Part shown: positions 17,908 to 26,756 of the stretch, one piece after another
Layout: each line of letters begins with the position of its first letter
Position numbering within the stretch: the stretch's first letter is position 1
DNA from: Fictibacillus halophilus
GTDB taxonomy: Bacteria > Bacillota > Bacilli > Bacillales > Fictibacillaceae
Direction: 5' to 3'
Assembly: GCF_016401385.1 (NCBI RefSeq)
Contig: NZ_JAEACF010000001.1
Coordinates: 124,001 to 188,000 of the forward strand
Length of the DNA stretch: 64,000 nucleotides
Position numbers and translations under genes: made by a program
Notes under the pieces: model-generated
Told to the model about the DNA's origin: nothing
Databases searched by the model: none
The model's input: the letters and a program-made list of their open reading frames with translations, nothing else

Positions 17908-19215
17908 ATGAAAAAGCTTAAGAAAATCTCAAAAGTGATTTCTACTTCACTAGCGTTGTCACTTGTACTTGCAGCTTGTTCGGACAAAGAAGAAGGAAGC
18001 AGCAACAGTAACAATTCCGGCGGTGATAAAGACGAAAAAGTAACGATCGTCTATGCACGTGGTAAGGATGATACACAAGGTACAACAGCAATGGTGGAAG
18101 CTTTTGAAAAGAAATACCCTAACATTAATGTTGATTTTAAAGAAATGCCTGCTGATACGGGCAAACAGCATGACGCTTATGTGACAGCGTTCAACGCTAA
18201 CTCAGATGAGATCGACGTTGTTGATCTAGACGTTATCTGGCCAGCTGAGTTTGCACAAGCAGGATTTTTGATGCCGCTAGACCGCTTTATGGAAAAGGAC
18301 GGGATCAACCCAGATGATTATAACCAAGGTGCAATCACAGCATCTAAATTTAAAGGAAAGCAATGGGCTCTTCCTAAGTTTATTGATGCAGGAATGCTTT
18401 TTTATCGCACAGACTTAGTCGATGAAGGTTCTGTTCCGAAGACATGGGACGAGCTTTTAGCGAAAGCGAAGGAAACGAAGGGCCAAGGTGGAACACAGTT
18501 TGGTTACTTGATGCAAGCGAAGCAATACGAAGGTCTTGTATGTAACGCGGTTGAATTTATCGCATCATACGGTGGTCAGATCATCGATGAAAATGGTGAT
18601 GTTAAAGTTGACTCTCCAGAATCGATCAAAGGAATCGCTAAGCTTGTAGAAGTCGCAAACTCTGATGTTGTTCCGCAGAACGTTACAACGTTTGCTGAGC
18701 CAGAGTCACATACAGCATTCATCAATGGTCAAGCAGGTCTGATCCGTAACTGGCCATATCAATTCGCGTTAGCAAATGATGAGAAGCAATCTAAGATCGC
18801 AGGTAAAGTTGGAGTAGCTCCACTACCAGCAGGTGATGCAGGTTCTGCTGCAGCACTTGGCGGCTGGATGGCTGGTATCAACAAAAACACGAAGCATCCT
18901 GAAGAAGCTTGGAAGTTCTTAAGCTTTATGGCTGGTAAAGAAGGACAGAAGATCGACGCGATCAAAGGTGGACACGCGCCAACGATTCTTTCTCTTTATG
19001 AAGACCAAGAAATTTTAGATGCTAACCCATACTTTAAAGAAGAAGGCTTTGTAAACGCACTTGAAGCAGCAGTATCTCGTCCAGTAGCACCAAACTATCC
19101 TGAGATCTCTGACATCATTCAAGTACAAGTTTCTCAAGCTGTAGCGAAAAAGATCACACCAGAACAAGCAGCTAAAAATATGCAAAAAGAAATCTCTGCA
19201 AAACTAGTAAAGTAA
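17908..19215 (+). CDS. sugar ABC transporter substrate-binding lipoprotein
   Basis: A 435-residue lipoprotein. The signal peptide ends in LVLAAC with acylated C24, followed by a Ser/Asn-rich linker. The mature part is a family 1 solute-binding protein; YPNINVDFKEMPADTG, LDVIWPAEFAQAG and ALPKFIDAGMLFYRTDL resemble trehalose/maltose-binding proteins. Two MalF/MalG-type permeases follow, but no ATPase, as usual in Bacilli where a shared MsmX-like ATPase energises several sugar importers. No glycosidase is in the cluster, so trehalose or maltose is only a guess. ATG at 17908 follows TTAGGGGG; the upstream in-frame start is rejected. Confidence 0.9.
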   Translation: MKKLKKISKVISTSLALSLVLAACSDKEEGSSNSNNSGGDKDEKVTIVYARGKDDTQGTTAMVEAFEKKYPNINVDFKEMPADTGKQHDAYVTAFNANSDEIDVVDLDVIWPAEFAQAGFLMPLDRFMEKDGINPDDYNQGAITASKFKGKQWALPKFIDAGMLFYRTDLVDEGSVPKTWDELLAKAKETKGQGGTQFGYLMQAKQYEGLVCNAVEFIASYGGQIIDENGDVKVDSPESIKGIAKLVEVANSDVVPQNVTTFAEPESHTAFINGQAGLIRNWPYQFALANDEKQSKIAGKVGVAPLPAGDAGSAAALGGWMAGINKNTKHPEEAWKFLSFMAGKEGQKIDAIKGGHAPTILSLYEDQEILDANPYFKEEGFVNALEAAVSRPVAPNYPEISDIIQVQVSQAVAKKITPEQAAKNMQKEISAKLVK

Positions 19216-19229
19216 GAAACGTAAATGGA

Positions 19230-19266
19230 TAAGGGGTATGCCTTTCTCTCTGAAAGGCTCCCCTTA
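19230..19266 (+). terminator. intercistronic hairpin between binding protein and permease genes
   Basis: A two-part stem (TAAGGGG with CCCCTTA, and GCCTTTC with GAAAGGC) has a 5-base loop and small internal asymmetry, with only a weak CTTTTA tail. It probably reduces read-through and protects the upstream mRNA, giving more binding protein than permease. Confidence 0.7.
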
Positions 19267-19276
19267 CTTTTATAAT

Positions 19277-19292
19277 TGGTATCGATTCCACA
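19277..19292 (+). promoter_or_regulatory. candidate LacI-type operator before the permease gene
   Basis: TGGTATCGATTCCA (19277-19290) is a near-symmetric LacI-family-like site. Together with the two following bases it repeats the 11-mer TCGATTCCACA found at 16835. It may mark an internal promoter or a second point of control. Confidence 0.45.
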
Positions 19293-19364
19293 CGAAGAGT
19301 GAAATGGATGGACGTAACAGCGCCCGTCCGTCGATTGCATTCGAATAGTAAGGAGCTGACACGT

Positions 19365-20708
19365 TTGAAACCTGATCTAATGCCTAATAACCAAAAGCCA
19401 ATAGCAACTAAAACAAATCAAAAGGCGAAGAAAAAGCGTTCTGACCGTTCTCTAGGCTACATGCTGATCGCCCCGTCGATGATCTTGATCTTAATCATTG
19501 CCATTTGGCCCGTATTTCAATCTTTCTATTACAGCATGTTTGATCTACGACTGAACAACCCAGCAAAATCGGAAGCGTATGTGTCGTATAAAGTGAATCT
19601 GCAAACCTATCTAGATAACTATCCGTTCTTAATCAGTTCACTAGAAGATGAACTAGATGAAGCAACTGGAAAAACAAAAACAGAGCTTGAAGCGATTAAA
19701 ACAAACCTAGAAAAAGTAGATGCAGAATTAAAGTCTGATCAAGAATTAAGTAGCAAGTATGATGAAGTGGACGAGAAGCTTACCGTGATGGAGCCGATCA
19801 GTGAAGAGCTTGCTGTTTCTGATTTGGACAAAGAAGTAGCGCTCGATCTGGAGAAAGCTGTTACAGATTCTTCCGAACGAATTAGAGAATTGAAGGGTGA
19901 ACTGCAAAACCCAGAAGACGTGATCGGACTTTCAGCATCATTAAAGGATTCAGTTATCACACCTAACTTTATCGGGCTGAAGCATTATAAAGAAAATCTA
20001 ACAGATAGCCGCATGTGGAAGGCGATTCAAAATACAACGGTCTTTACGGTTATCTCCGTTTTTGCAGAGCTCGTTATAGGTCTCGCGATTGCACTCCTTA
20101 TCAATAAAGCTTTCTTTGGTAGAGGACTTGTCAGAGCAACGATCCTCATTCCATGGGCGATTCCAACCGCTGTTTCAGCATTCATGTGGAAATATCTATA
20201 TGATGGTCAGAACGGAATTGTAGCCAAAGCTTTTGCGGAAATCGGATTGTTTGACCAGATGACGGATATGCTGACAACAAGTACAGGTGCAATGTTTGCC
20301 GTAATTTTCGCAGACGTATGGAAAACGACGCCTTATATGGCACTCTTGTTATTAGCGGGGCTTCAAACGATTCCGAGTTCATTGTATGAAGCAGCCGCGA
20401 TTGATGGAGCTAGCAAGTGGAAACAGTTCTTAAAGATCACGCTACCTTTGTTAAAGTCTAGCATCCTCGTTGCTTTGCTGTTTCGTACACTAGATGCTTT
20501 CCGTGTATTTGACTTAATCTATGTACTCACAGGTGGGGGGCCAGCAAACTCTACGGAAACGATATCGATTCTGGCTTACAAAGTAATGTTTGCACAAACC
20601 AATTTCGGTGAAGGTTCGGCGCTGTCGGTTATCGTCTTTATCTGTGTAGCGATCATATCTATGATCTACATCAAATTCCTTGGACGAGACCTTTTAAATG
20701 ACAAATAA
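19365..20708 (+). CDS. MalF-like sugar ABC permease with large inserted helical domain
   Basis: A 447-residue permease. The first membrane helix is at about 30-55. A ~130-residue charged, probably coiled-coil segment follows (about 70-200; e.g. SLEDELDEATGKTKTELEAI). The usual BPD permease core then begins at about 215, with the EAA loop EAAAIDGASKWKQF. E. coli MalF also carries a large extracellular loop between early helices; this one lacks obvious similarity to it and may contact the binding protein. AAGGAG at 19350-19354 supports the TTG at 19365; the longer frame from 19299 is unlikely. Followed 30 bp later by the MalG-like gene. Confidence 0.88.
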   Translation: MKPDLMPNNQKPIATKTNQKAKKKRSDRSLGYMLIAPSMILILIIAIWPVFQSFYYSMFDLRLNNPAKSEAYVSYKVNLQTYLDNYPFLISSLEDELDEATGKTKTELEAIKTNLEKVDAELKSDQELSSKYDEVDEKLTVMEPISEELAVSDLDKEVALDLEKAVTDSSERIRELKGELQNPEDVIGLSASLKDSVITPNFIGLKHYKENLTDSRMWKAIQNTTVFTVISVFAELVIGLAIALLINKAFFGRGLVRATILIPWAIPTAVSAFMWKYLYDGQNGIVAKAFAEIGLFDQMTDMLTTSTGAMFAVIFADVWKTTPYMALLLLAGLQTIPSSLYEAAAIDGASKWKQFLKITLPLLKSSILVALLFRTLDAFRVFDLIYVLTGGGPANSTETISILAYKVMFAQTNFGEGSALSVIVFICVAIISMIYIKFLGRDLLNDK

Positions 20709-20738
20709 AAACGGAACAGGTAAAGGAGTGAATAGGAA

Positions 20739-21566
20739 ATGAACAAAAAAGCAGGCCCAATGTTTTACGTATTCTTAACAGTGTTTGTCTTCCTTGTCAT
20801 GTTTCCGTTTTTATGGGTACTGGCAAGTTCAATTAAACCGGTTGCCGAGTTGTTTGGTGATCGTGCGTTCATACCGTTTACGGATAATATGACGTTAGAA
20901 AATTACGAATCCGTATTTGTAAACTATCCATTTTTAAAATATTTATGGAACAGTTTAGTCGTGTCAACGATCACTACCGTCTATGCAGTCCTTGTAGCAA
21001 GCTTTGCGGCTTATGCGATCGCACGATTAAACTTTAAAGGGAAAACAGTCATCCTTGGATTAGTCTTATCGGTTTCCATGTTTCCACAGATCGCAACCAT
21101 TTCACCGATCTATATCGTTTTAAAGAATCTAGGATTGACGAACAGTTATCTTGGTTTGATCATTCCGTACACGACATTTACGTTGCCATTATCCATCTGG
21201 CTTCTTGTCACGTTCTTCCGAAAGATCCCGTTTGATCTTGAAGAAGCAGCAAAAATGGACGGGGCATCACCTATGCAAACGTACTGGCGTGTGATCTTGC
21301 CTTTAGCGATACCAGGAATCTTCACTACAGCGATTCTTGTATTCATATCAGCGTGGAACGAGTTTCTGTTCGCTTTAACGATCAATACTGATGATGAGTT
21401 CAAAACCGTTCCGGTTGGGATTGCAATGTTTGAAGGGCAGTTCACAATTCCTTGGGGAGAGGTAACAGCAGCAACGGTTATCGTAACGGTGCCGCTTGTA
21501 ATTATGGTTCTGCTTTTCCAACGCCGAATCGTGTCAGGGCTAACTTCAGGTGCGGTAAAAGAATAG
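20739..21566 (+). CDS. MalG-like sugar ABC permease
   Basis: A 275-residue permease with six hydrophobic segments and the coupling-helix motif EEAAKMDGASPMQTYWRVILPLA (positions about 167-189), which docks to the ATPase. Length and motif are typical of the MalG/second-permease family. It is the last gene of the importer operon and partners the MalF-like protein just upstream. The ATG follows AAAGGAGTG. A terminator follows directly. The ATPase is expected to come from elsewhere (MsmX-like). Confidence 0.92.
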   Translation: MNKKAGPMFYVFLTVFVFLVMFPFLWVLASSIKPVAELFGDRAFIPFTDNMTLENYESVFVNYPFLKYLWNSLVVSTITTVYAVLVASFAAYAIARLNFKGKTVILGLVLSVSMFPQIATISPIYIVLKNLGLTNSYLGLIIPYTTFTLPLSIWLLVTFFRKIPFDLEEAAKMDGASPMQTYWRVILPLAIPGIFTTAILVFISAWNEFLFALTINTDDEFKTVPVGIAMFEGQFTIPWGEVTAATVIVTVPLVIMVLLFQRRIVSGLTSGAVKE

Positions 21567-21579
21567 ATTTGAAAAGAAG

Positions 21580-21604
21580 CCCTCGCTATAAAGCGGGGGT
21601 TTTT
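21580..21604 (+). terminator. terminator of the sugar importer operon
   Basis: CCCTCGCT and AGCGGGGG pair (one G-T) around ATAA, followed by five T. The remaining 190 bp to the next gene are AT-rich and probably hold its promoter. Confidence 0.85.
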
Positions 21605-21796
21605 ATATTTGTCTATCTATAAAGCTTTTTGAAAGTCATTGATTTTCGTCTTTGGATGAATGATTTTATCAGGCTACTTATTAATAAATATATTTATACA
21701 TAGTGCTTTATTTTCTAATTTGTATTATAGGTGGATAGGGTCTAAAATAAGTTTTGTTAGGTAAATAACTTACTTTTTATTAGGAGGAATTAGACG

Positions 21797-22459
21797 ATGT
21801 CTAAACATATATTAATGGTCGTTACAACGGCTGATCACATGAACAACGAACATTCAACAGGCCTTTGGCTTTCTGAATTTGGTGAAGCTTATGTGGAGTT
21901 CGCTAAAGCGGGTCATACTATAACGGTTGCAAGTCCTAAGGGTGGAAAAGCTCCTGTAGATGACCGCAGCCTAGAAGGTGAAGTGCCTCAAGAGATTCTT
22001 GACACAGCCAAATACCTTGAAAACACATTGAAGCTAGAAGAGTTAACTGAACTTGATGGATTTGATGCGATCTTCTTGCCAGGCGGTCATGGAACCATGT
22101 TTGATCTTCCAGAAAACACAAAACTGCAAGAAGTCATCCGCGACCTTTATGAGCAAAATAAAGTAGTAGCAGCGGTATGTCATGGCCCTGCAGGTCTGGT
22201 TGGTGTGAAACTTTCTGATGGCACACCATTAGTATCAGGGAAAAAAGTGACTGCATTCACAGATGCTGAAGAAGTGGCGACAACGCTTGATCAGTATATG
22301 CCTTTCTTGTTAGAAACACGCATGCGTGAACTAGGTGCTCATTTTGTGGCTGCTGAGAATTGGGCAGATCATGTACAAAGAGATGGACAACTCATTACGG
22401 GTCAAAACCCACAATCTACAATTTCTGTAGCCAAAGAAGTTTTGAAGCAGTTGGCATAA
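21797..22459 (+). CDS. DJ-1/PfpI family protein (Hsp31/glyoxalase III-like)
   Basis: A 220-residue class I glutamine-amidotransferase-fold protein. The nucleophile elbow is AAVCHGPAGL with C128 and the adjacent H129; E27 in LSEFGEAY is in the place of the conserved Glu that activates the Cys. The N-terminus (NNEHSTGLWLSEF) is typical of the YDR533C/HchA-like group, which detoxifies methylglyoxal or related carbonyls without cofactor. It stands alone between two terminators. A role in carbonyl stress is inferred from the family. Confidence 0.87.
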   Translation: MSKHILMVVTTADHMNNEHSTGLWLSEFGEAYVEFAKAGHTITVASPKGGKAPVDDRSLEGEVPQEILDTAKYLENTLKLEELTELDGFDAIFLPGGHGTMFDLPENTKLQEVIRDLYEQNKVVAAVCHGPAGLVGVKLSDGTPLVSGKKVTAFTDAEEVATTLDQYMPFLLETRMRELGAHFVAAENWADHVQRDGQLITGQNPQSTISVAKEVLKQLA

Positions 22460-22470
22460 TAATTGATAAA

Positions 22471-22513
22471 CCTGCAAACCTTTATAATAAAAGGTTTGCA
22501 GGCTTTATTTTTT
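22471..22513 (+). terminator. terminator of the DJ-1 family gene
   Basis: Perfect 13-bp arms CCTGCAAACCTTT and AAAGGTTTGCAGG, then CTTTATTTTTT. Confidence 0.93.
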
Positions 22514-22552
22514 GTGAACATTGAGAAGGAACAAGGGAAAGGAGAGTGTAGG

Positions 22553-23533
22553 ATGAAAGCTTTACTTTTAAAGGAACGTAATGAATGGAAAGAAATGAAG
22601 ATAGAAGAAATTGAAGCACCAACTGCGGACAAAGGTGAGGTAGTAGTAAAAATTCATACTGCTGGACTAAATCCTGTTGATTATAAAACAGCAACTGGAG
22701 GAAATCCAAACTGGACATACCCACACATTTTAGGACTTGATGCTGCAGGTACCATTCATGAAGTTGGAGAAGGTGTAACCGACTGGAAGATTGGTGATCG
22801 TGTTGTGTATCACGGAGATTTCAACAAAAAAGGTGCATACGCTGAATTCGGAGTAACAACGGCACATACCATCTCACGTATTCCAGATTCTCTATCTTTT
22901 GAGGAAGCAGCGGCTCTTCCAACAGCAGGCTATACGGCATATCAGGCTCTGTTTAGAAAGTTACCTATGTCTTCAATCGATACGATCTTAATCCATGCAG
23001 GTGCAGGTGGTGTAGGGGGATTTGCTGTTCAACTTGCAAAAAATGCAGGGAAAACGGTAATCTCAACGGCTTCTACACACAACCACGAGTATGTTCGTTC
23101 GTTAGGAGCAGATCTTGTGATTGATTACAGAGAAGAAGATGTGAAGGCAAAGGTGTTGGAGTTCACGAACGGAAGAGGTGTAGATGCTGTTCTAGATACA
23201 GTAGGAAGAGACAGTGCTACAGCATCACTCGACCTCATTGCATACAACGGACATATTGCACATATTGCTGGCGCTCCGGATTATACAAAGGTAAAACCAT
23301 TTACACGTGTAATCTCTTTTCATGAGGTAGCTTTAAACGCCATTCATCATAACCATGACGAAGTAGCAGAGCGCGACTTAGCAAAAATGGGAGACGAGCT
23401 GTTGGCGCTTGTAGCAGATAAGAAAGTTTCTTCATTACTAGAGCAAGTAATCACGCTAGAAGAAGTGCCTGCAACACTTGAAAAGCTTTCAGAGAGACAT
23501 GTTAAAGGCAAGATTGTTTGTAAGCTTGTATAA
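22553..23533 (+). CDS. MDR-family zinc-independent alcohol dehydrogenase/quinone reductase
   Basis: A 326-residue medium-chain reductase. The N-terminal GroES-like part has GLNPVDYK and ILGLDAAGTIHEVGEGV. The nucleotide-binding part has HAGAGGVGGFAVQLAK. The zinc-binding Cys/His set of true alcohol dehydrogenases is missing, placing it with NADPH:quinone or enone reductases. ATG at 22553 follows GGAAAGGAGAG; longer in-frame starts run into the preceding terminator and are rejected. The next gene starts 12 bp downstream and encodes a quinol-type monooxygenase, so the two may form a redox operon. Substrate unknown. Confidence 0.87.
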   Translation: MKALLLKERNEWKEMKIEEIEAPTADKGEVVVKIHTAGLNPVDYKTATGGNPNWTYPHILGLDAAGTIHEVGEGVTDWKIGDRVVYHGDFNKKGAYAEFGVTTAHTISRIPDSLSFEEAAALPTAGYTAYQALFRKLPMSSIDTILIHAGAGGVGGFAVQLAKNAGKTVISTASTHNHEYVRSLGADLVIDYREEDVKAKVLEFTNGRGVDAVLDTVGRDSATASLDLIAYNGHIAHIAGAPDYTKVKPFTRVISFHEVALNAIHHNHDEVAERDLAKMGDELLALVADKKVSSLLEQVITLEEVPATLEKLSERHVKGKIVCKLV

Positions 23534-23545
23534 GGAGATGATTTT

Positions 23546-23836
23546 TTGTCAATTACCATTAACGCAATACTCACAGCAACACCAGGTAAAGAGGATGCTT
23601 TGCGCGAAGAATTGATCAAGGTTGTACATGCATCACGTGAAGAAGAAGGATGTATCAGCTATACTCTGCACGAATCTACTGATAATCCTGAGACTTTTGT
23701 GTTTTATGAAAACTGGCTTGATGAAGATGCACTCAACAGGCATATTGAATCCAATCATTATAAAAATTATCGAAAAAACATAGAAACGCTTGTTCAGAAA
23801 AGAGAAGTATACCGCTTAAACATCATTGACCTATAG
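23546..23836 (+). CDS. putative quinol monooxygenase (ABM domain)
   Basis: A 96-residue single-domain protein of the antibiotic-biosynthesis-monooxygenase fold (YgiN type): TPGKEDALREELIKV, EEGCISYTLHES, FVFYENWLDEDALNRHI. Such small proteins act as dimers on quinols or similar aromatics without a bound cofactor. TTG start preceded by AAGGAGATG. It is cotranscribed with the MDR reductase, which supports a joint redox role, and is followed by a terminator. Confidence 0.85.
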   Translation: MSITINAILTATPGKEDALREELIKVVHASREEEGCISYTLHESTDNPETFVFYENWLDEDALNRHIESNHYKNYRKNIETLVQKREVYRLNIIDL

Positions 23837-23840
23837 AATA

Positions 23841-23883
23841 AAACTCTGCATCGTGTCTCATACAGATCGGTGCAGTTTTTTAT
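23841..23883 (+). terminator. terminator after the reductase-monooxygenase pair
   Basis: AAACTCTGCATCG pairs with CGGTGCAGTTTT (with one bulge and one G-T) and is followed by T residues. Confidence 0.75.
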
Positions 23884-23909
23884 GATGATTTCTAGAAGGG
23901 AGGATATGC

Positions 23910-24788
23910 ATGATTGATTTTGAATGGTACCGAAGTTTTATCAGCATCTATAAACACCGTTCTGTTTCTGCTGCTGCAAAAGCTAGAATCTTGACACAGC
24001 CTGCTATGAGCCAGCATCTAGCAGCATTAGAAGCAGAAATAGGAGAGCCTCTATTTATTCGTGCTCCCCGTAAGATGATACCTACTGACAAAGGAAAAGA
24101 GCTGTATACAAAGATCGTTCCACTGATTGAGAACTTGGAAAATACGACACTTCAAATGCTTCATAGTTCTTCTGGCAATGGGCGTGCACCAGTAATCCGA
24201 ATCGGTTCGCCTGCAGAATATTTTACGATACGAACTCTTCCTAAAATTCGAGATTTAGATATTCGTTTTTTATCTCAGTTTGGAGTGGCAGGTACGTTAC
24301 TAGAGAAGTTAGAGAGAGATGAAGTGGATCTCATTCTGACGACTCAAAAAACACAGCAGCAAGGAATAGAATATCAAAAACTTGAGGATGAAGTGTTTGT
24401 TGCTGTGGTACCACCAACCTATGAAACGGGTGCAGGAAATGATGCTGTAGAAATTGAACGATGGCTTAACAACCAGAAATGGCTTAGTTATGGATTGGAA
24501 CTTCCTATTATAAGAAGGTATTGGCGTGATCATTTTAAAAAGCGGCCAGACTTTCAACCTTGCCACGTGATTCCTGATTTAAGATCTATTTTAGAGGGCA
24601 TTGAAAATGGGTTGGGAATGAGTATACTTCCCACTTATCTATTTGAAAAATCATTGCTAGCAAATCGTGTAAAGATATTGTTTCCTGAGCTAACCACAGA
24701 AAACACAATCTATGCCGCATATAAAGTAGAACATAAAAACAGCCCTGTAATAGTAAAAGTACTAGAGGCTCTCAAACGCAAAAACTAG
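23910..24788 (+). CDS. LysR family transcriptional regulator
   Basis: A 292-residue LTTR. The winged helix-turn-helix covers residues 1-60 (SVSAAAKARILTQPAMSQHLAALEAEIGEPLF), followed by the linker helix and a substrate-binding domain with a short C-terminal half. It sits downstream of the reductase/monooxygenase pair in the same orientation and may regulate it, although LTTR genes are more often divergent from their targets. No clear T-N11-A box was identified by eye. Confidence 0.88.
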   Translation: MIDFEWYRSFISIYKHRSVSAAAKARILTQPAMSQHLAALEAEIGEPLFIRAPRKMIPTDKGKELYTKIVPLIENLENTTLQMLHSSSGNGRAPVIRIGSPAEYFTIRTLPKIRDLDIRFLSQFGVAGTLLEKLERDEVDLILTTQKTQQQGIEYQKLEDEVFVAVVPPTYETGAGNDAVEIERWLNNQKWLSYGLELPIIRRYWRDHFKKRPDFQPCHVIPDLRSILEGIENGLGMSILPTYLFEKSLLANRVKILFPELTTENTIYAAYKVEHKNSPVIVKVLEALKRKN

Positions 24789-24844
24789 TGTAAAGAGTCA
24801 GACATTGTGTAAACTAGTAAATAAAAAGGCGGAGGGCTCGGGTT

Positions 24845-25579
24845 ATGAAGCTAACGGTCATCGGATATTGGGGTGGTTATCCAGGAGCGGGTGAAGCCAC
24901 ATCGGGATATCTTCTTCAGAGTGGGGGATTCAATCTGCTCATTGATTGTGGAAGCGGCGTGCTTTCACAACTTCAAAAGTATATAAAGCCAGAAAAACTA
25001 GATGCGGTTGTTTTATCGCATTATCACGCAGATCATGTGGCTGATGTAGGTGTTCTTCAATACAGTCGTCTCATTCAGTCGTTTTTACAAAAAGGAATAC
25101 AGCCACTTCCGATCTATGGGCACGATAAGGATCAAGATGGTTTTCGCTCTCTCACGCACGGGACTACCACAAAGGGAATTCCTTATCATCCAGATGAAGT
25201 GTTGAAGGTCGGCCCTTTTACGATTACGTTTCAACTGACAAAGCATGCTGCGGTTTGCTATGCGATGCGCATTACAGACGGAAAACATACCATCGTATAT
25301 ACGGCAGATACTGCGCTCATTCCTGAACTCGTTCCGTTCAGCCGATATGCGGACTTGTTAATCGCAGAATGCAACTTTTACAAAGGAATGGATGGAAGCG
25401 GCCCAGGCCACATGACATCAGAGGATTGCGGCAAGCTAGCGCAGAAGTCTGAGGCACGTGAACTGCTCCTTACACACCTTCCTCATTTTGGTCAGTTATC
25501 ACAGCTTGTCACAGAGGCAAAAGAGGTGTATAACAATAAAGTGGAGCTTGCCTCATCCGGCTGGACGTGGGGAGCTTAA
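24845..25579 (+). CDS. yhfI: metallo-beta-lactamase fold hydrolase YhfI-like
   Basis: A 244-residue MBL-fold protein. The metal motif HYHADH lies near 59-64, with later ligands in CYAMR...TADT and the final LLTHLPH. Overall form is of the RNase Z/YhfI subgroup without an extra domain. It is directly followed, 27 bp away, by lplJ, the same pair as yhfI-lplJ in B. subtilis, so the name rests on synteny. The function of YhfI is not established. Confidence 0.85.
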   Translation: MKLTVIGYWGGYPGAGEATSGYLLQSGGFNLLIDCGSGVLSQLQKYIKPEKLDAVVLSHYHADHVADVGVLQYSRLIQSFLQKGIQPLPIYGHDKDQDGFRSLTHGTTTKGIPYHPDEVLKVGPFTITFQLTKHAAVCYAMRITDGKHTIVYTADTALIPELVPFSRYADLLIAECNFYKGMDGSGPGHMTSEDCGKLAQKSEARELLLTHLPHFGQLSQLVTEAKEVYNNKVELASSGWTWGA

Positions 25580-25606
25580 AGATAGGGACTGAAAGAGGAG
25601 AGAAAT

Positions 25607-26596
25607 ATGCTTTTTATTGATAATGAAAATATTACAGACCCAAGAGTGAATCTAGCTATAGAAGAGTTCGCTTTAAAACATTTAGACATCAATGAAACGT
25701 ATTTGCTTTTTTATATAAATGAACCATCGATTATCATCGGTAAGAACCAAAATACCGTTGAAGAGATCAATGCGGACTATGTTCGTGATGAAGGGATTCA
25801 TGTGGTTCGTCGTTTATCAGGTGGTGGTGCGGTGTATCATGACCTTGGAAACTTAAACTTTAGCTTTATTACAAAAGATGACGGTAATTCGTTTCATGAT
25901 TTCAAGAAGTTTACCGATCCTGTTGTAAAAGCACTGAAAAAACTTGGTGTGAACGCTGAATTAAGCGGACGAAACGATATTTTGGCAGACGGTAAGAAAA
26001 TTTCCGGAAACGCACAGTTTTCAACGAAAGGCCGTATGTTTAGCCATGGGACATTACTTTTTGATTCTGAGATCGAGAATGTAGTTTCTGCCCTAAACGT
26101 GCGTATGGACAAGATCGAGTCAAAAGGTATCAAGTCCATCCGCAGCCGTGTAACGAACATCCGTGAGCACTTGGATGAAGATATGACGATGGAAGAATTC
26201 AAACAGACTCTTCTTGCGTATTTATTCGAAGAATTGGATTCTGTTCCAAAATACGAATTGACGGAAAGCGATTGGGAAGAAATCCGCAAAATCTCAAGAG
26301 AGCGTTATGCCAACTGGGATTGGAACTACGGAAAATCTCCGAAGTTCAATGTGGAACTTTCGAACCGATTTGCAGCAGGTTCTGTTGATATCCGTCTGCA
26401 CATCGTTAAAGGAATCATTCAAGAAAGTAAGATCTTTGGTGATTTCTTCGGTGTAGGTGACGTATCAGATATCGAAAACAAGCTGAACGGAGTACGTTAT
26501 GACCGTGAAGCGATTGAAAGTGTGTTAGAAGATATTGATTTGAGCCATTATTTCGGGAATGTAACGCGTCAGGAGTTTCTAGATCTTCTATATTAG
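25607..26596 (+). CDS. lplJ: lipoate-protein ligase LplJ
   Basis: A 329-residue lipoate ligase. The lipoyl-AMP binding loop RRLSGGGAVYHDLGNLNFSF is near 72-91, and the lysine-containing KISGNAQ near 127-133. It adenylates free lipoate and transfers it to the lipoyl domains of GcvH and the 2-oxoacid dehydrogenases, including possibly the E2 protein encoded at 48037 in this window. The C-terminal accessory domain is present. ATG follows AGAGGAGAG. A terminator follows immediately. Confidence 0.92.
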   Translation: MLFIDNENITDPRVNLAIEEFALKHLDINETYLLFYINEPSIIIGKNQNTVEEINADYVRDEGIHVVRRLSGGGAVYHDLGNLNFSFITKDDGNSFHDFKKFTDPVVKALKKLGVNAELSGRNDILADGKKISGNAQFSTKGRMFSHGTLLFDSEIENVVSALNVRMDKIESKGIKSIRSRVTNIREHLDEDMTMEEFKQTLLAYLFEELDSVPKYELTESDWEEIRKISRERYANWDWNYGKSPKFNVELSNRFAAGSVDIRLHIVKGIIQESKIFGDFFGVGDVSDIENKLNGVRYDREAIESVLEDIDLSHYFGNVTRQEFLDLLY

Positions 26597-26600
26597 GAAG

Positions 26601-26627
26601 AAAACCGCCTTTTCATGGGCGGTTTTT
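26601..26627 (+). terminator. terminator of yhfI-lplJ
   Basis: AAAACCGCC and GGCGGTTTT arms with a T-run; 9-bp perfect stem. Confidence 0.92.
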
Positions 26628-26641
26628 GTTGTTTAAAATAG

Positions 26642-26743
26642 TTTATAAGTCTTCAGTTTGATTTATAAGTCTTCAAAAAAATTTATAAGTCTTCAAATTT
26701 TTTTATAAGTCCTCATAAGCAATTTATAAGTCTTCAACATTTC
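26642..26743. repeat. five-unit 20/21-bp-period intergenic array (array 3)
   Basis: The 14-mer TTTATAAGTCTTCA recurs at 26642, 26662, 26682, 26702 (TCCTCA variant) and 26723. Spacing is 20, 20, 20 and 21 bp with 6-7 variable bases. It follows the lplJ terminator and has the longest conserved core of the five arrays. Confidence 0.85.
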
Positions 26744-26756
26744 ATCCAAAAGTTGC

